Assembly (NCBI GenBank): GCA_036652035.1
Contig: JAVVWR010000028.1
Span: 1 to 35,209, forward strand
DNA: 35,209 nucleotides
Reading direction: 5' to 3'
Source of the DNA: JAEZVV01 sp036652035
Lineage (GTDB): Bacteria > Pseudomonadota > Gammaproteobacteria > Burkholderiales > Burkholderiaceae_F
Below are positions 9,756 through 16,542 of the stretch, in pieces (within the stretch, counting starts at the first letter, position 1; every line of letters begins with the position of its first letter). A program made the position numbers and the translations under genes. Under the pieces are notes generated by a model, which was not told where the DNA came from, ran no database searches, and worked only from the letters and a program-made list of their open reading frames with translations.

Positions 9756-10370
9756 TTGCTGGATTCCTTCAAGCTGCTCACGCCCATCGTGTGGCTCACC
9801 CGCCTGTTGGTGGGTGCGTATCCGCAATGGAAGGGCTGCGCGCCGACGGCGGCGCAACGCATCTACTTCGCCAACCACAGCAGCCACATGGACACGGTGG
9901 TGCTGTGGGCGGCCCTGCCTCGCACCTTGCGCGCCAACACCCGGCCGGTGGCGGCGAAGGATTACTGGGACAAGGGAGCGCTGAAGCGGCGGATCGCGGT
10001 CGACGAACTCAACGTCGTGCTGATCGACCGCAACCGCGCCGAAGGCGCCGATCCGCTCGAGCCCCTGCGCGAGGCGCTCGCCAACGGTTTTTCGCTGATC
10101 ATCTTTCCCGAAGGGACCCGCACGCCACAGGCCCTGCCCGGCCCCTTCAAGAGCGGGCTGTTTCACCTCTCACGCGATTTCCCCGCGGTGGAGCTGATTC
10201 CGGTCTATCTCGAGAACCTGCACCGCTCGATGCCCAAGGGCGAGCTGCTGCCGGTGCCCACCATTTGCTCGGTGCGTTTTGGTGCGCCGCTGGCTCGCAT
10301 CGAGGACGAAGACAAGGACGCCTTCCTTGAACGCGCCCGCGCTGCCGTGATCGGATTGGCCCAGGAATGA
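9756..10370 (+). CDS. 1-acyl-sn-glycerol-3-phosphate acyltransferase family protein (PlsC-like)
   Basis: Membrane-associated acyltransferase of 204 residues, likely acylating lysophosphatidic acid or another lysophospholipid. It carries the acyltransferase motif H-x-x-x-x-D at residues 41-46 (NHSSHMD) and the phosphate-binding motif FPEGTR at 117-122, plus a later VELIPVYLEN block. The start is a TTG at 9756, preceded by GGGA eight bases upstream; no better ATG gives the full motif set, because the next ATG is downstream at residue 45, within the catalytic motif. The stop overlaps the following CdsA-like gene by ATGA. The pair resembles the E. coli ynb-type acyltransferase/CDP-diglyceride synthase arrangement, pointing to a second route through phosphatidate to CDP-diacylglycerol. 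The main plsC is presumably elsewhere. Confidence 0.88.
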   Translation: MLDSFKLLTPIVWLTRLLVGAYPQWKGCAPTAAQRIYFANHSSHMDTVVLWAALPRTLRANTRPVAAKDYWDKGALKRRIAVDELNVVLIDRNRAEGADPLEPLREALANGFSLIIFPEGTRTPQALPGPFKSGLFHLSRDFPAVELIPVYLENLHRSMPKGELLPVPTICSVRFGAPLARIEDEDKDAFLERARAAVIGLAQE

Positions 10371-11314
10371 GACTCGGATTCACACCCAACGAGGCCTACC
10401 TCGCCATCCTGGCCGGGCTGGTGCTCTTCTCCGCCGCCGGCACCGCCTACGGCCAGTGGCTCGCACGCCGTGCCAACGACACCGCACGCGCGATGCGGAT
10501 CCGCATCGTCAACTCGCGCGTGCGGGCGTCGTGGTCGCTGATCTTCGTTTTCACGGTGGCATTCACTCTGGGCCAGACCGCGCTGCTCGTGGTCTTCGCC
10601 TTTGCGTCTTTCCTGGCGCTGCGGGAGTTCATTGCGCTCACGCCAACCAAGGCGTCCGACCATTGGGCGCTGGTGGTGGCCTTCTATGTCGCGATCCCAC
10701 TTCAGTACGCGATGATCGGCCTCGAGCAGTACGAGGTCTTCACCCTCTTCATCCCGGTCTACCTGTTCCTGATCCTGCCAATCATCATGGCGCTCAAGCA
10801 GGACACCGAGCGCTACCTCGAGCGCGTGGCCAAGGTGCAGTGGGGTCTGATGATCAGCGTGTTCTGCATCAGTCACGCGCCGGCGATCGCCTCTCTGAAC
10901 CTGGCTCGGTTCAATGCCACCGGCCCGATGCTGCTGCTCTTTTTCCTGCTGGTGGTCTATCTGTCGGACGTGCTCGAGGTGATGGCAAGCGCCCTGCTCG
11001 GCGGTACGCCGCTGCGCTCGAACCCGAACAAGACCCGCAAGGGGGTGCTGGCGGGCGGCATCGGCGCGGTCATGGTTGGCGCTTCGCTGTGGTGGATGAC
11101 GCCGTTCCGGTTCTGGCAGGCGATCCTGATGTCGTGCGCGATTGTGCTGGCGGGCTTCATGGGCGGGATGGTGATCACCGCGGTCAAGCGCTCGCTTGGC
11201 GCGCGTCGCTGGGATACCGAGATCGTGCTCACCCGCGGCGCGCTCGACCGCATGGATTCACTGATCTTTGCGGCACCCGCCTTCTACCATTTGACCGTGC
11301 TCTTTTTCATGTAG
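10367..11314 (+). CDS. Phosphatidate cytidylyltransferase family membrane protein (CdsA/YnbB-like)
   Basis: Polytopic inner-membrane protein of 315 residues with about eight hydrophobic segments. It belongs to the CTP:phosphatidate cytidylyltransferase family, which makes CDP-diacylglycerol for phospholipid synthesis. The C-terminus has RGALDRMDSL at about residues 290-299, matching the D-R-x-D-S end of the family signature. The earlier part is degenerate: the usual K-R-x4-K-D followed by H-G-G reads K-R-x4-R-R-W-D and later R-G-A. It may therefore use a different metal arrangement or act on a different substrate. Its ATG overlaps the stop of the acyltransferase gene, so the two products are probably made together. 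The assignment to the family is firm; the activity is inferred. Confidence 0.85.
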   Translation: MRLGFTPNEAYLAILAGLVLFSAAGTAYGQWLARRANDTARAMRIRIVNSRVRASWSLIFVFTVAFTLGQTALLVVFAFASFLALREFIALTPTKASDHWALVVAFYVAIPLQYAMIGLEQYEVFTLFIPVYLFLILPIIMALKQDTERYLERVAKVQWGLMISVFCISHAPAIASLNLARFNATGPMLLLFFLLVVYLSDVLEVMASALLGGTPLRSNPNKTRKGVLAGGIGAVMVGASLWWMTPFRFWQAILMSCAIVLAGFMGGMVITAVKRSLGARRWDTEIVLTRGALDRMDSLIFAAPAFYHLTVLFFM

Positions 11315-11322
11315 AACCGCGC

Positions 11323-11352
11323 TTGCGGCAGCGCCGCAAAGTCGGTTACATT
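11323..11352 (+). promoter_or_regulatory. Candidate aroG promoter with overlapping inverted repeat
   Basis: TTGCGG at 11323 and TACATT at 11347 are separated by 18 bases and match three of six and four of six bases of the sigma-70 boxes. The -35 box lies inside a perfect inverted repeat, TTGCGGC-AGC-GCCGCAA (11323-11339). The repeat could be an operator, or simply the end of the cdsA-like transcript. A start near 11359 would make a leader RNA of about 195 nt before aroG. The match is weak; the position, upstream of the leader peptide, is the main support. Confidence 0.35.
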
Positions 11353-11389
11353 GAAAGCGAGTGCTGCATCAGGCGGCACCAAAAAAATC

Positions 11390-11473
11390 GTGAACCTGTT
11401 CGCCCGCTTCTACTTTTTCTTTTTTTACGGCTTTTTTCGCCCCCTGGCGGAGAAAGTCGATAGTCGCGCGTAG
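11390..11473 (+). CDS. Phe/Tyr-rich leader peptide of the aroG attenuator
   Basis: A 27-codon frame begins at GTG 11390 and ends at TAG 11471-11473. Eight codons are Phe (residues 4, 7, 9-12, 15, 16) and two are Tyr (8 and 13); the core reads FARFYFFFFYGFF. This resembles the leader peptides of pheA and pheST in enteric bacteria, where ribosome stalling at Phe codons senses charged tRNA-Phe. The peptide itself is expected to have no other role. The weak point is initiation: AGGCGG at 11371-11376 is about 13 bases before the GTG, longer than usual, and an in-frame TTG at 11351 is the only other start nearby. The peptide is too short for ordinary ORF calling. The coding bias and the hairpins that follow make chance unlikely. 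Confidence 0.75.
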   Translation: MNLFARFYFFFFYGFFRPLAEKVDSRA

Positions 11474-11517
11474 ACGAACCGACCCGATACCCACCGCCAG
11501 GCCCAAAGCCCTGGCGG
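11438..11517 (+). promoter_or_regulatory. Transcription attenuator of aroG: competing hairpin arms
   Basis: Arm 2 is CCTGGCGG (11443-11450), inside leader codons 18-21. Arm 3 is CCGCCAGG (11494-11501). Arm 4 is a second copy of CCTGGCGG (11510-11517). Arm 3 can pair perfectly with arm 2 (antiterminator) or with arm 4 (terminator), but not both. A short local hairpin, CGCC (11438-11441) with GGCG (11446-11449), could sequester arm 2 when no ribosome is stalled. Inferred logic: when Phe-tRNA (or Tyr-tRNA) is scarce, a ribosome stalls in codons 7-16, blocks the local hairpin and leaves arm 2 free to take arm 3, so transcription reads into aroG. When charged tRNA is plentiful, the terminator forms. 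The base pairing is directly visible; the regulation is by analogy with known amino-acid attenuators. Confidence 0.78.
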
Positions 11518-11526
11518 TTTTTTTTT
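11493..11526 (+). terminator. Intrinsic terminator in the aroG leader
   Basis: ACCGCCAGG (11493-11501) and CCTGGCGGT (11510-11518) make a perfect 9-bp stem with an 8-base loop, followed by nine T in a row (11518-11526). It ends 28 bases before the aroG ATG and leaves the AGGAG ribosome site outside. Because it stands between the leader peptide and aroG in the same direction, it is best read as the conditional terminator of an attenuator rather than as the end of the cdsA-like gene about 180 bases upstream. Confidence 0.88.
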
Positions 11527-11554
11527 GCGGGGCGAGGGCGACAGGAGATAACCA

Positions 11555-12649
11555 ATGGACGAGACCCAACCCATGCGCTACATGACCGACGACTTGCGGA
11601 TCCGCGAGATCAAGGAACTCGCTCCGCCCTCGCACCTGCTGCGCGAGTTTCCTTGTGATGAAGTGGCCTCGGCCACGGTGCACGACGCCCGCACGGCTGC
11701 GCACCGCATCCTCCACGGCATGGACGATCGCCTGCTGGTCGTGATCGGACCTTGCTCGATCCACGACACCGCCGCCGCACTCGAGTACGCGCGCCGCCTG
11801 CGCGCCGAGCGCGATCGGTTCCAGGGCGAGCTCGAGATCGTGATGCGGGTCTACTTCGAGAAGCCCCGCACCACCGTCGGCTGGAAAGGGCTGATCAACG
11901 ACCCGGATCTCGATGGCAGCTACCGCATCAACCACGGTCTGCGCGTGGCGCGCGAACTGCTCATGCAGATCAACGACCTGGGCGTGCCGGCGGGCTGCGA
12001 ATACCTCGACATGATCACGCCGCAATACATCGCCGACTTCGTGAGCTGGGGCGCGATCGGCGCCCGCACCACCGAGTCGCAGGTGCACCGCGAACTCGCC
12101 AGCGGCCTGTCGTGCCCGGTCGGCTTCAAGAACGGCACCGACGGCAACATCAAGATTGCCACCGACGCGATCAAGGCCGCGCAGCAACCCCACCATTTCC
12201 TGTCGGTGACCAAGGGCGGCCACTCGGCGATCGTCAGCACCCGTGGCAACGAGGACTGCCACGTCATCCTGCGTGGCGGCAAGGCTCCCAACTATGACGC
12301 CGCGAGCGTCGAGGCGGCCTGCATCGACCTCGCCAAAGCCGGCCTGGCGCAGCGACTGATGATCGACGCCAGCCACGCCAACAGCGAGAAGAAGCACATC
12401 AACCAGCTCAAGGTGGCGCGCTGCGTCGCCGAGCAGCTGGCTGCGGGCGAAAGCCGGATCGTCGGCGTGATGGTCGAGAGCCATCTGGTCGAAGGCCGCC
12501 AGGACCTCGATCCTGCCAAGCCGCTCGCCTACGGCCAGTCGATCACCGACGCCTGCCTCGGCTGGGACGACAGCGTGACCGCGCTCGAAGTGCTGGCCGA
12601 TGCCGTGCGGGCGCGCCGCCGCAAGGCCGTCAACTGCACGGGCAAGTGA
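11555..12649 (+). CDS. aroG: 3-deoxy-7-phosphoheptulonate synthase, class I alpha (AroG/AroF type)
   Basis: First enzyme of the shikimate pathway: condenses phosphoenolpyruvate and erythrose 4-phosphate to DAHP in the cytoplasm. The 364-residue length matches E. coli AroG (350). Active-site blocks are intact: GPCSIHD at residues 65-71 with metal ligand Cys67, RVYFEKPRTTVGWKG at 98-112, GARTTESQVHRE at 169-180, GFKNGTDG at 190-197, and the late IDASHANS and VMVESHLVEG blocks. The N-terminal DDLRIREIKELAPP segment corresponds to the part of class I alpha enzymes involved in feedback control by an aromatic amino acid. AGGAG at 11543-11547 sits seven bases before the ATG. Expression is probably controlled by the Phe/Tyr attenuator just upstream, which suggests a Phe-responsive isoenzyme, though sequence alone does not settle Phe versus Tyr feedback. 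It converges on the sulfatase maturase gene with 15 bp between stops. Confidence 0.96.
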   Translation: MDETQPMRYMTDDLRIREIKELAPPSHLLREFPCDEVASATVHDARTAAHRILHGMDDRLLVVIGPCSIHDTAAALEYARRLRAERDRFQGELEIVMRVYFEKPRTTVGWKGLINDPDLDGSYRINHGLRVARELLMQINDLGVPAGCEYLDMITPQYIADFVSWGAIGARTTESQVHRELASGLSCPVGFKNGTDGNIKIATDAIKAAQQPHHFLSVTKGGHSAIVSTRGNEDCHVILRGGKAPNYDAASVEAACIDLAKAGLAQRLMIDASHANSEKKHINQLKVARCVAEQLAAGESRIVGVMVESHLVEGRQDLDPAKPLAYGQSITDACLGWDDSVTALEVLADAVRARRRKAVNCTGK

Positions 12650-12664
12650 AATTGGCGCTGATCC

Positions 12665-13969
12665 TCACTCGCGCGCCGCGGGCGTGCGGGTGATGATCAG
12701 CGGCCCGTCGATCGCCTGCATCACCGTCGCCACCGGCAAGTCGTTCTCGATCAGAGTCGTCATCGCCCGCAGGTATTTGCGGATATGGCGGAAGAACTTT
12801 TTGTAGCCCGCGCACAGATAGTGCAGGCCCGGTTCCCCGTCGGCCGTGAGCGCGAAGCGGTGCTTGGGGCAGCCGCCCCAGCAGGCTTGCTTGACGTCGC
12901 AATCGCGGCAGGCGCGCGGCAGGCTTAGCTCCTTGTGCGGACCAAAGCCGCTCGCCACAGAACGCTCGACCATCTCGCCCAGGTTGTCGGTCAGCACGTT
13001 GCCGAGCCGGTATTCCGGGTAGACGTAGTGATCGCAGGCATAGACGCTGCCGTCGTGCTCCATCGCCACCGCCCGCCCACACTGTGGGGCAAAGATGCAG
13101 ACGGGCGAGTTCTCGCCCAGCCAGGCCGACAGCGCCCACTCGAAGTTCATGACAAAGACCGTGCCCACGTCCTTGCGCACCCACTCCTCGTAGATCGCGA
13201 TCAGAAAGTCGCCGTAGGCTTGCGGCTCCACGGTCCATGGCGTCACTCGCGTGTTGGGCTCGGGCCGCCCAAGCACCGCGGGCCGCGCCAGCCACAAACG
13301 GATCTCCTGGGTGGCAGCATCGGGCTCGCGCTCGATGATCGGCGTGAACTGGATATAGCTCGCACCGATCTCCCTGAAAAAGCGATAGACCTCGAGCGGC
13401 CGAAGCGCAGTCTCACGACCGACGCAGGCCAAGACGTTGAACTCGACGCCGTGCGCCTGCAACTGCCGCACGCCCGCCATCACCCGGTCAAAAGTGCCGT
13501 CGCCATGGCGGTCATGCCGGTAGCGATCGTGGATCTCGCGCGGGCCGTCGAGGCTGACGCCCACCAGAAAGTCGTTCTCCTTGAAGAACCGGCACCACTC
13601 GTGGTCGATCCGCAACGCATTGGTCTGGAGCGAATTTCGGATCGTCTTGCGGCCACGGAAGGCCTTTTGCAATTCGACTGCGCGCCGAAAGAAATCGACC
13701 CCCAGCAGAGTCGGCTCGCCGCCATGCCAGACGAATTCGACCACCGGCGTTGGCTGCGACTCGATGTATTGCTCGATGTAGCGAGCGAGCACTTCGTCGC
13801 TCATCTTGAAGTGCTCGCCGCGGCGAAAGAGCTCGCGCTTTTCCAGATAAAAACAGTAGTCGCAGGCGATGTCGCAGACCGGGCCGATCGGCTTGGCCAA
13901 CACATGAATCCCCGGCCGCCACGGCGGCTCAAGGCCGCCGGTCGCGTCCGGGTTGGTCGCTGCGCTCAC
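12665..13969 (-). CDS. Radical SAM sulfatase maturase (anSME/AtsB-like)
   Basis: Radical SAM/SPASM enzyme of 434 residues that oxidises the active-site Ser or Cys of a sulfatase to formylglycine before export. The radical SAM cluster motif is C32-x3-C36-x2-C39 (VCDIACDYC), followed by FVWHGGEPTL and QTNA blocks typical of anSMEs. The C-terminal half holds the Cys-rich SPASM region: CIFAPQCG, YACDHY and the CRDCDVKQACWGGCPKHR block, supplying ligands for two auxiliary Fe-S clusters. The start is a GTG at 13969 whose codon overlaps the TGA of the sulfatase gene, with AGAGGT just upstream inside that gene, so translation is probably coupled. The partner encoded upstream has a Ser at the modification site, which agrees with this maturase type and not with the copper-dependent FGE, which acts on Cys. 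Confidence 0.93.
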   Translation of the reverse strand: MSAATNPDATGGLEPPWRPGIHVLAKPIGPVCDIACDYCFYLEKRELFRRGEHFKMSDEVLARYIEQYIESQPTPVVEFVWHGGEPTLLGVDFFRRAVELQKAFRGRKTIRNSLQTNALRIDHEWCRFFKENDFLVGVSLDGPREIHDRYRHDRHGDGTFDRVMAGVRQLQAHGVEFNVLACVGRETALRPLEVYRFFREIGASYIQFTPIIEREPDAATQEIRLWLARPAVLGRPEPNTRVTPWTVEPQAYGDFLIAIYEEWVRKDVGTVFVMNFEWALSAWLGENSPVCIFAPQCGRAVAMEHDGSVYACDHYVYPEYRLGNVLTDNLGEMVERSVASGFGPHKELSLPRACRDCDVKQACWGGCPKHRFALTADGEPGLHYLCAGYKKFFRHIRKYLRAMTTLIENDLPVATVMQAIDGPLIITRTPAARE

Positions 13970-16317
13970 CGCACCTCTACCGTCAGCTTCGGGATGCGCC
14001 CGGTAAAGCGCGACTTGGCCTCGGCGCCGATCGCCTCGACCACCGGCGTGCCGAGGTCAATGCCGACGTCGGCGGTCTCGTCGGCCGAGAAGATGCCGGG
14101 CTGGGTGCGCCCGATCCGCCCCTCGCCAACTTTCTCGCCGTTGACGAGCAGCGTTCCCTTGCCACCCTTGGCGGGGCCGCCGCCGTCGTAATCGAACTGC
14201 AGAACCACGGTGGACTTGCCCGGCTGCAGCTTCTTGGCCGACGTGATGGTGAAGCGTTCGAGGCCGAGGAAGTTGTAGTCGTAGGCCGGCACGCCGTCCT
14301 TCACATACAGCGACCAACCGCCGAAGCGGCCGCCTTGCGCGATGACGGTGCCGTTACCGCCGTCGGCCGGCAGATCCAGTTCTACGGTCAGGACCTTGGA
14401 ACGGTTCTTCACGTTCGGAAACACGGCCTCCATCATGCCGGTCATACCCTCGGACAGCGTAATCGAGGTGCGCCCGCGCATCAGATCGGGGCGGCCCACC
14501 ACCGCGCCGTCGAGCCGCTCGAAGACGCGGTCATCGAGCGGCAGCACGTTGTACTTGGCGGCCTCCGCCAGGAACACTTTCTGCAGTTCGGCGAGCTTCT
14601 TCGGCTGCTTGGCCGCCAGATTGTTGGCGAGGCTGAAGTCCGAGCGCACGTCATACAGTTCCCAGACGTCGTCCTTCAGGGCCCGGCGCGGCTTGGATTC
14701 CCAGGGCGCGCGGTGGATCGTGCGCGCGAACCAGCCATCGTGATAGATCGCGCGGTTACCCGAGATCTCGAAGTACTGCGTCGTGTGCGTCTCCTTCGCC
14801 TTGGCGTCGTCGAAGCTGTAGACCAGGCTCTTGCCCTCGATCGGGATCTGCTTGACGCCGTTGACCACTTTCGGCTCGGGCAAGCCCGCCGCCTGAAGGA
14901 CCGTCGGCGCGACGTCGATCACGTGGCTGAACTGGGTGCGAACCTCGTTCTTCGACTTGATCCCCTTGGGCCAGGAGACGACCATGCCGTTGCGCGTGCC
15001 GCCGAAGTCAGCCGCGACCTGCTTCATCCAACCGAACGGCGCGTCGAGCGCCACCGCCCAGCCGGCCGCCATGTGCGGGTAGGTCTCGGGGCCGCCCCAC
15101 TTGTCGAGCAGCTTGATCATGTCCTCGACCTTCTCCTGCACGCCGTTGAAGTAGGTCATCTCGCTGTACATGCCGTTCTCGCCGCCCTCCCCGCTCGTGC
15201 CGTTGTCACCGGCGATGTAGAAGACCAGCGTGTTGTCGGCTTGCCCGACCTCTTCGAAGGCCTGCAGCATGCGGCCGGTCTCGTAGTCGGTGAACTCGGC
15301 GAAGGCAGCGAAGACCTCGGCCTGCCGGGCAAACAGGCGTTTCTGGTCGGCCGAGAGCTGGTCCCAGTCCTTGATCGCCGGCGGTTTGGGCGCGAGCTTG
15401 GTACCCGCCGGCACGACGCCGGCCGCGATCTGACGCGCCAGCGTCTCTTCGCGCACCTTGTCCCAGCCCTGGTCGAACTTGCCCTTCCAGCGTTCGATCC
15501 AAGCCTTGGGCACGTGGTGCGGCGCGTGCGTTGCGCCGGGAGCGAAGTAGATGAAGGCGGGCTTGTCCGGCGACATCGCCTTCTGGTGCTTGATCCATGC
15601 CCGCGTCTTGTCGGTCATGTCGGTCATGAAGTGGTAGTTCGGATCGTTCGGCAGCTCGAGGTGGGTGACACCGTCGTAGATGAGCGGCGCCCACTGGTTG
15701 GTCTCGCCGCCGAAGAAGCCGTAGAACTTGTCAAAGCCCTGCCGCGTCGGCCAGCGGTCGAACGGCCCGGAGACGCTGATCTCCCACGACGCGGTCTCGT
15801 GCCACTTGCCAAACGCCGCCGTGCTGTAGCCGTTCAGACGCAGCGTCTCGGCCAGCGGGGCCGCCGCATCCGGAACCTGACCGGTCGCGCCGGGAAAGCC
15901 CGTCGCCATCTCGGTGATGAAAGCCATGTTCACCGTGTGATGGTTGCGACCCGACTTGAGTGCGGCGCGCGTCGGCGACGAAACCGCCGTGGTGTGGAAA
16001 TTACTGTAGCGCAGGCCTTTGTCCGCCAAGCGGTCGAAGGCCGCCGTCTTGATCGGGCCGCCGAAGGTGCTGGTGGCACCGAAACCAATGTCGTCAATAA
16101 GGATGATGACGACGTTGGGCGCGCCCTTAGGCGCCTTGATGTCGGCGCGCGCCGGTGGCTTGGCGTTGCGCGCATCGAGCTCGGTGTAGACGGGTCGCTT
16201 GGGCTCGGGGATCGGCAACACCGTGCGGTCGAGCGCCGGTTGGGCGGAAGCGCCGGCCGCACACAGACCGGCGAGGGCCGGGGTCAGCGAGCGGTACATG
16301 ACATTACGTCGTTTCAT
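13966..16317 (-). CDS. Secreted arylsulfatase, Ser-type
   Basis: Formylglycine sulfatase of 783 residues that should hydrolyse sulfate esters in the periplasm or outside the cell. A signal peptide is visible (MKRRNVMYRS, then a hydrophobic stretch, with cleavage likely after GASA near residue 25). Metal ligands Asp75-Asp76 lie in IILIDDIGFG. The modification motif reads S113-S-P-T-R117 followed by AALKSGRNHH: the position usually Cys is Ser. Sulfatase signature II appears as GYSTAAFGKWHE. The C-terminal 180 residues look like a separate beta-rich domain (GGWSLYVKDGVPAYDYNF), as in large Pseudomonas-type arylsulfatases. I chose the ATG at 16317 over an upstream ATG at 16341 because TTGGAG lies eight bases before it and the signal peptide then starts cleanly. 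The natural substrate cannot be told. The stop overlaps the maturase start. Confidence 0.93.
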   Translation of the reverse strand: MKRRNVMYRSLTPALAGLCAAGASAQPALDRTVLPIPEPKRPVYTELDARNAKPPARADIKAPKGAPNVVIILIDDIGFGATSTFGGPIKTAAFDRLADKGLRYSNFHTTAVSSPTRAALKSGRNHHTVNMAFITEMATGFPGATGQVPDAAAPLAETLRLNGYSTAAFGKWHETASWEISVSGPFDRWPTRQGFDKFYGFFGGETNQWAPLIYDGVTHLELPNDPNYHFMTDMTDKTRAWIKHQKAMSPDKPAFIYFAPGATHAPHHVPKAWIERWKGKFDQGWDKVREETLARQIAAGVVPAGTKLAPKPPAIKDWDQLSADQKRLFARQAEVFAAFAEFTDYETGRMLQAFEEVGQADNTLVFYIAGDNGTSGEGGENGMYSEMTYFNGVQEKVEDMIKLLDKWGGPETYPHMAAGWAVALDAPFGWMKQVAADFGGTRNGMVVSWPKGIKSKNEVRTQFSHVIDVAPTVLQAAGLPEPKVVNGVKQIPIEGKSLVYSFDDAKAKETHTTQYFEISGNRAIYHDGWFARTIHRAPWESKPRRALKDDVWELYDVRSDFSLANNLAAKQPKKLAELQKVFLAEAAKYNVLPLDDRVFERLDGAVVGRPDLMRGRTSITLSEGMTGMMEAVFPNVKNRSKVLTVELDLPADGGNGTVIAQGGRFGGWSLYVKDGVPAYDYNFLGLERFTITSAKKLQPGKSTVVLQFDYDGGGPAKGGKGTLLVNGEKVGEGRIGRTQPGIFSADETADVGIDLGTPVVEAIGAEAKSRFTGRIPKLTVEVR

Positions 16318-16477
16318 AGCGGAAGCTCCAAAAATGAACATCCAACTCTGACTGGTGTACTGCCCGGTGCGAACTCAGCGCCGGAGACGAGCCTGCATGG
16401 CAACGCGCCACTGACGATCACAAAGATTGCCGCCATTGTGCAAGGCGGCGTCCGTTTGGCCTGCTCTATGTTGGGCG

Positions 16478-16497
16478 CTGTTGCCGGCCGGCAACAG
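16478..16497. promoter_or_regulatory. 20-bp perfect palindrome upstream of the sulfatase operon
   Basis: CTGTTGCCGGCCGGCAACAG is self-complementary over all 20 bases. It lies about 160 bp upstream of the sulfatase ATG and directly beyond the T-run of the M3 peptidase terminator. It could be an operator for a dimeric regulator of the sulfatase/maturase genes, or a second hairpin extending the terminator. No regulator gene is adjacent. The symmetry is seen; the role is inference. Confidence 0.4.
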
Positions 16498-16529
16498 AAA
16501 AAATCGGCCACCACCGAAGGTAGCGGCCG
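16498..16529 (-). terminator. Intrinsic terminator of the M3 peptidase gene
   Basis: Read on the minus strand, the arms at 16529-16519 and 16515-16505 form an 11-bp stem including two G-T pairs around a 3-base TTC loop, followed by A and six T (16503-16498). It begins 13 bases after the peptidase stop, so it should end that transcript before the sulfatase gene. Confidence 0.8.
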
Positions 16530-16542
16530 TGCATAGCGGGCA

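Noticed and set aside
11493..11526. The terminator before aroG as a plain end of the cdsA-like transcript
   Set aside because: It lies about 180 bases past that gene, behind a Phe-rich leader frame, and one arm has a second perfect partner inside that frame; attenuation explains all three facts.
14335..16536. Plus-strand frame of 733 codons opposite the sulfatase
   Set aside because: The sulfatase on the other strand has a signal peptide, catalytic motifs and a ribosome site; the 733-codon frame has none and is rich in Arg, Gly and His, as antisense frames of GC-rich genes are.
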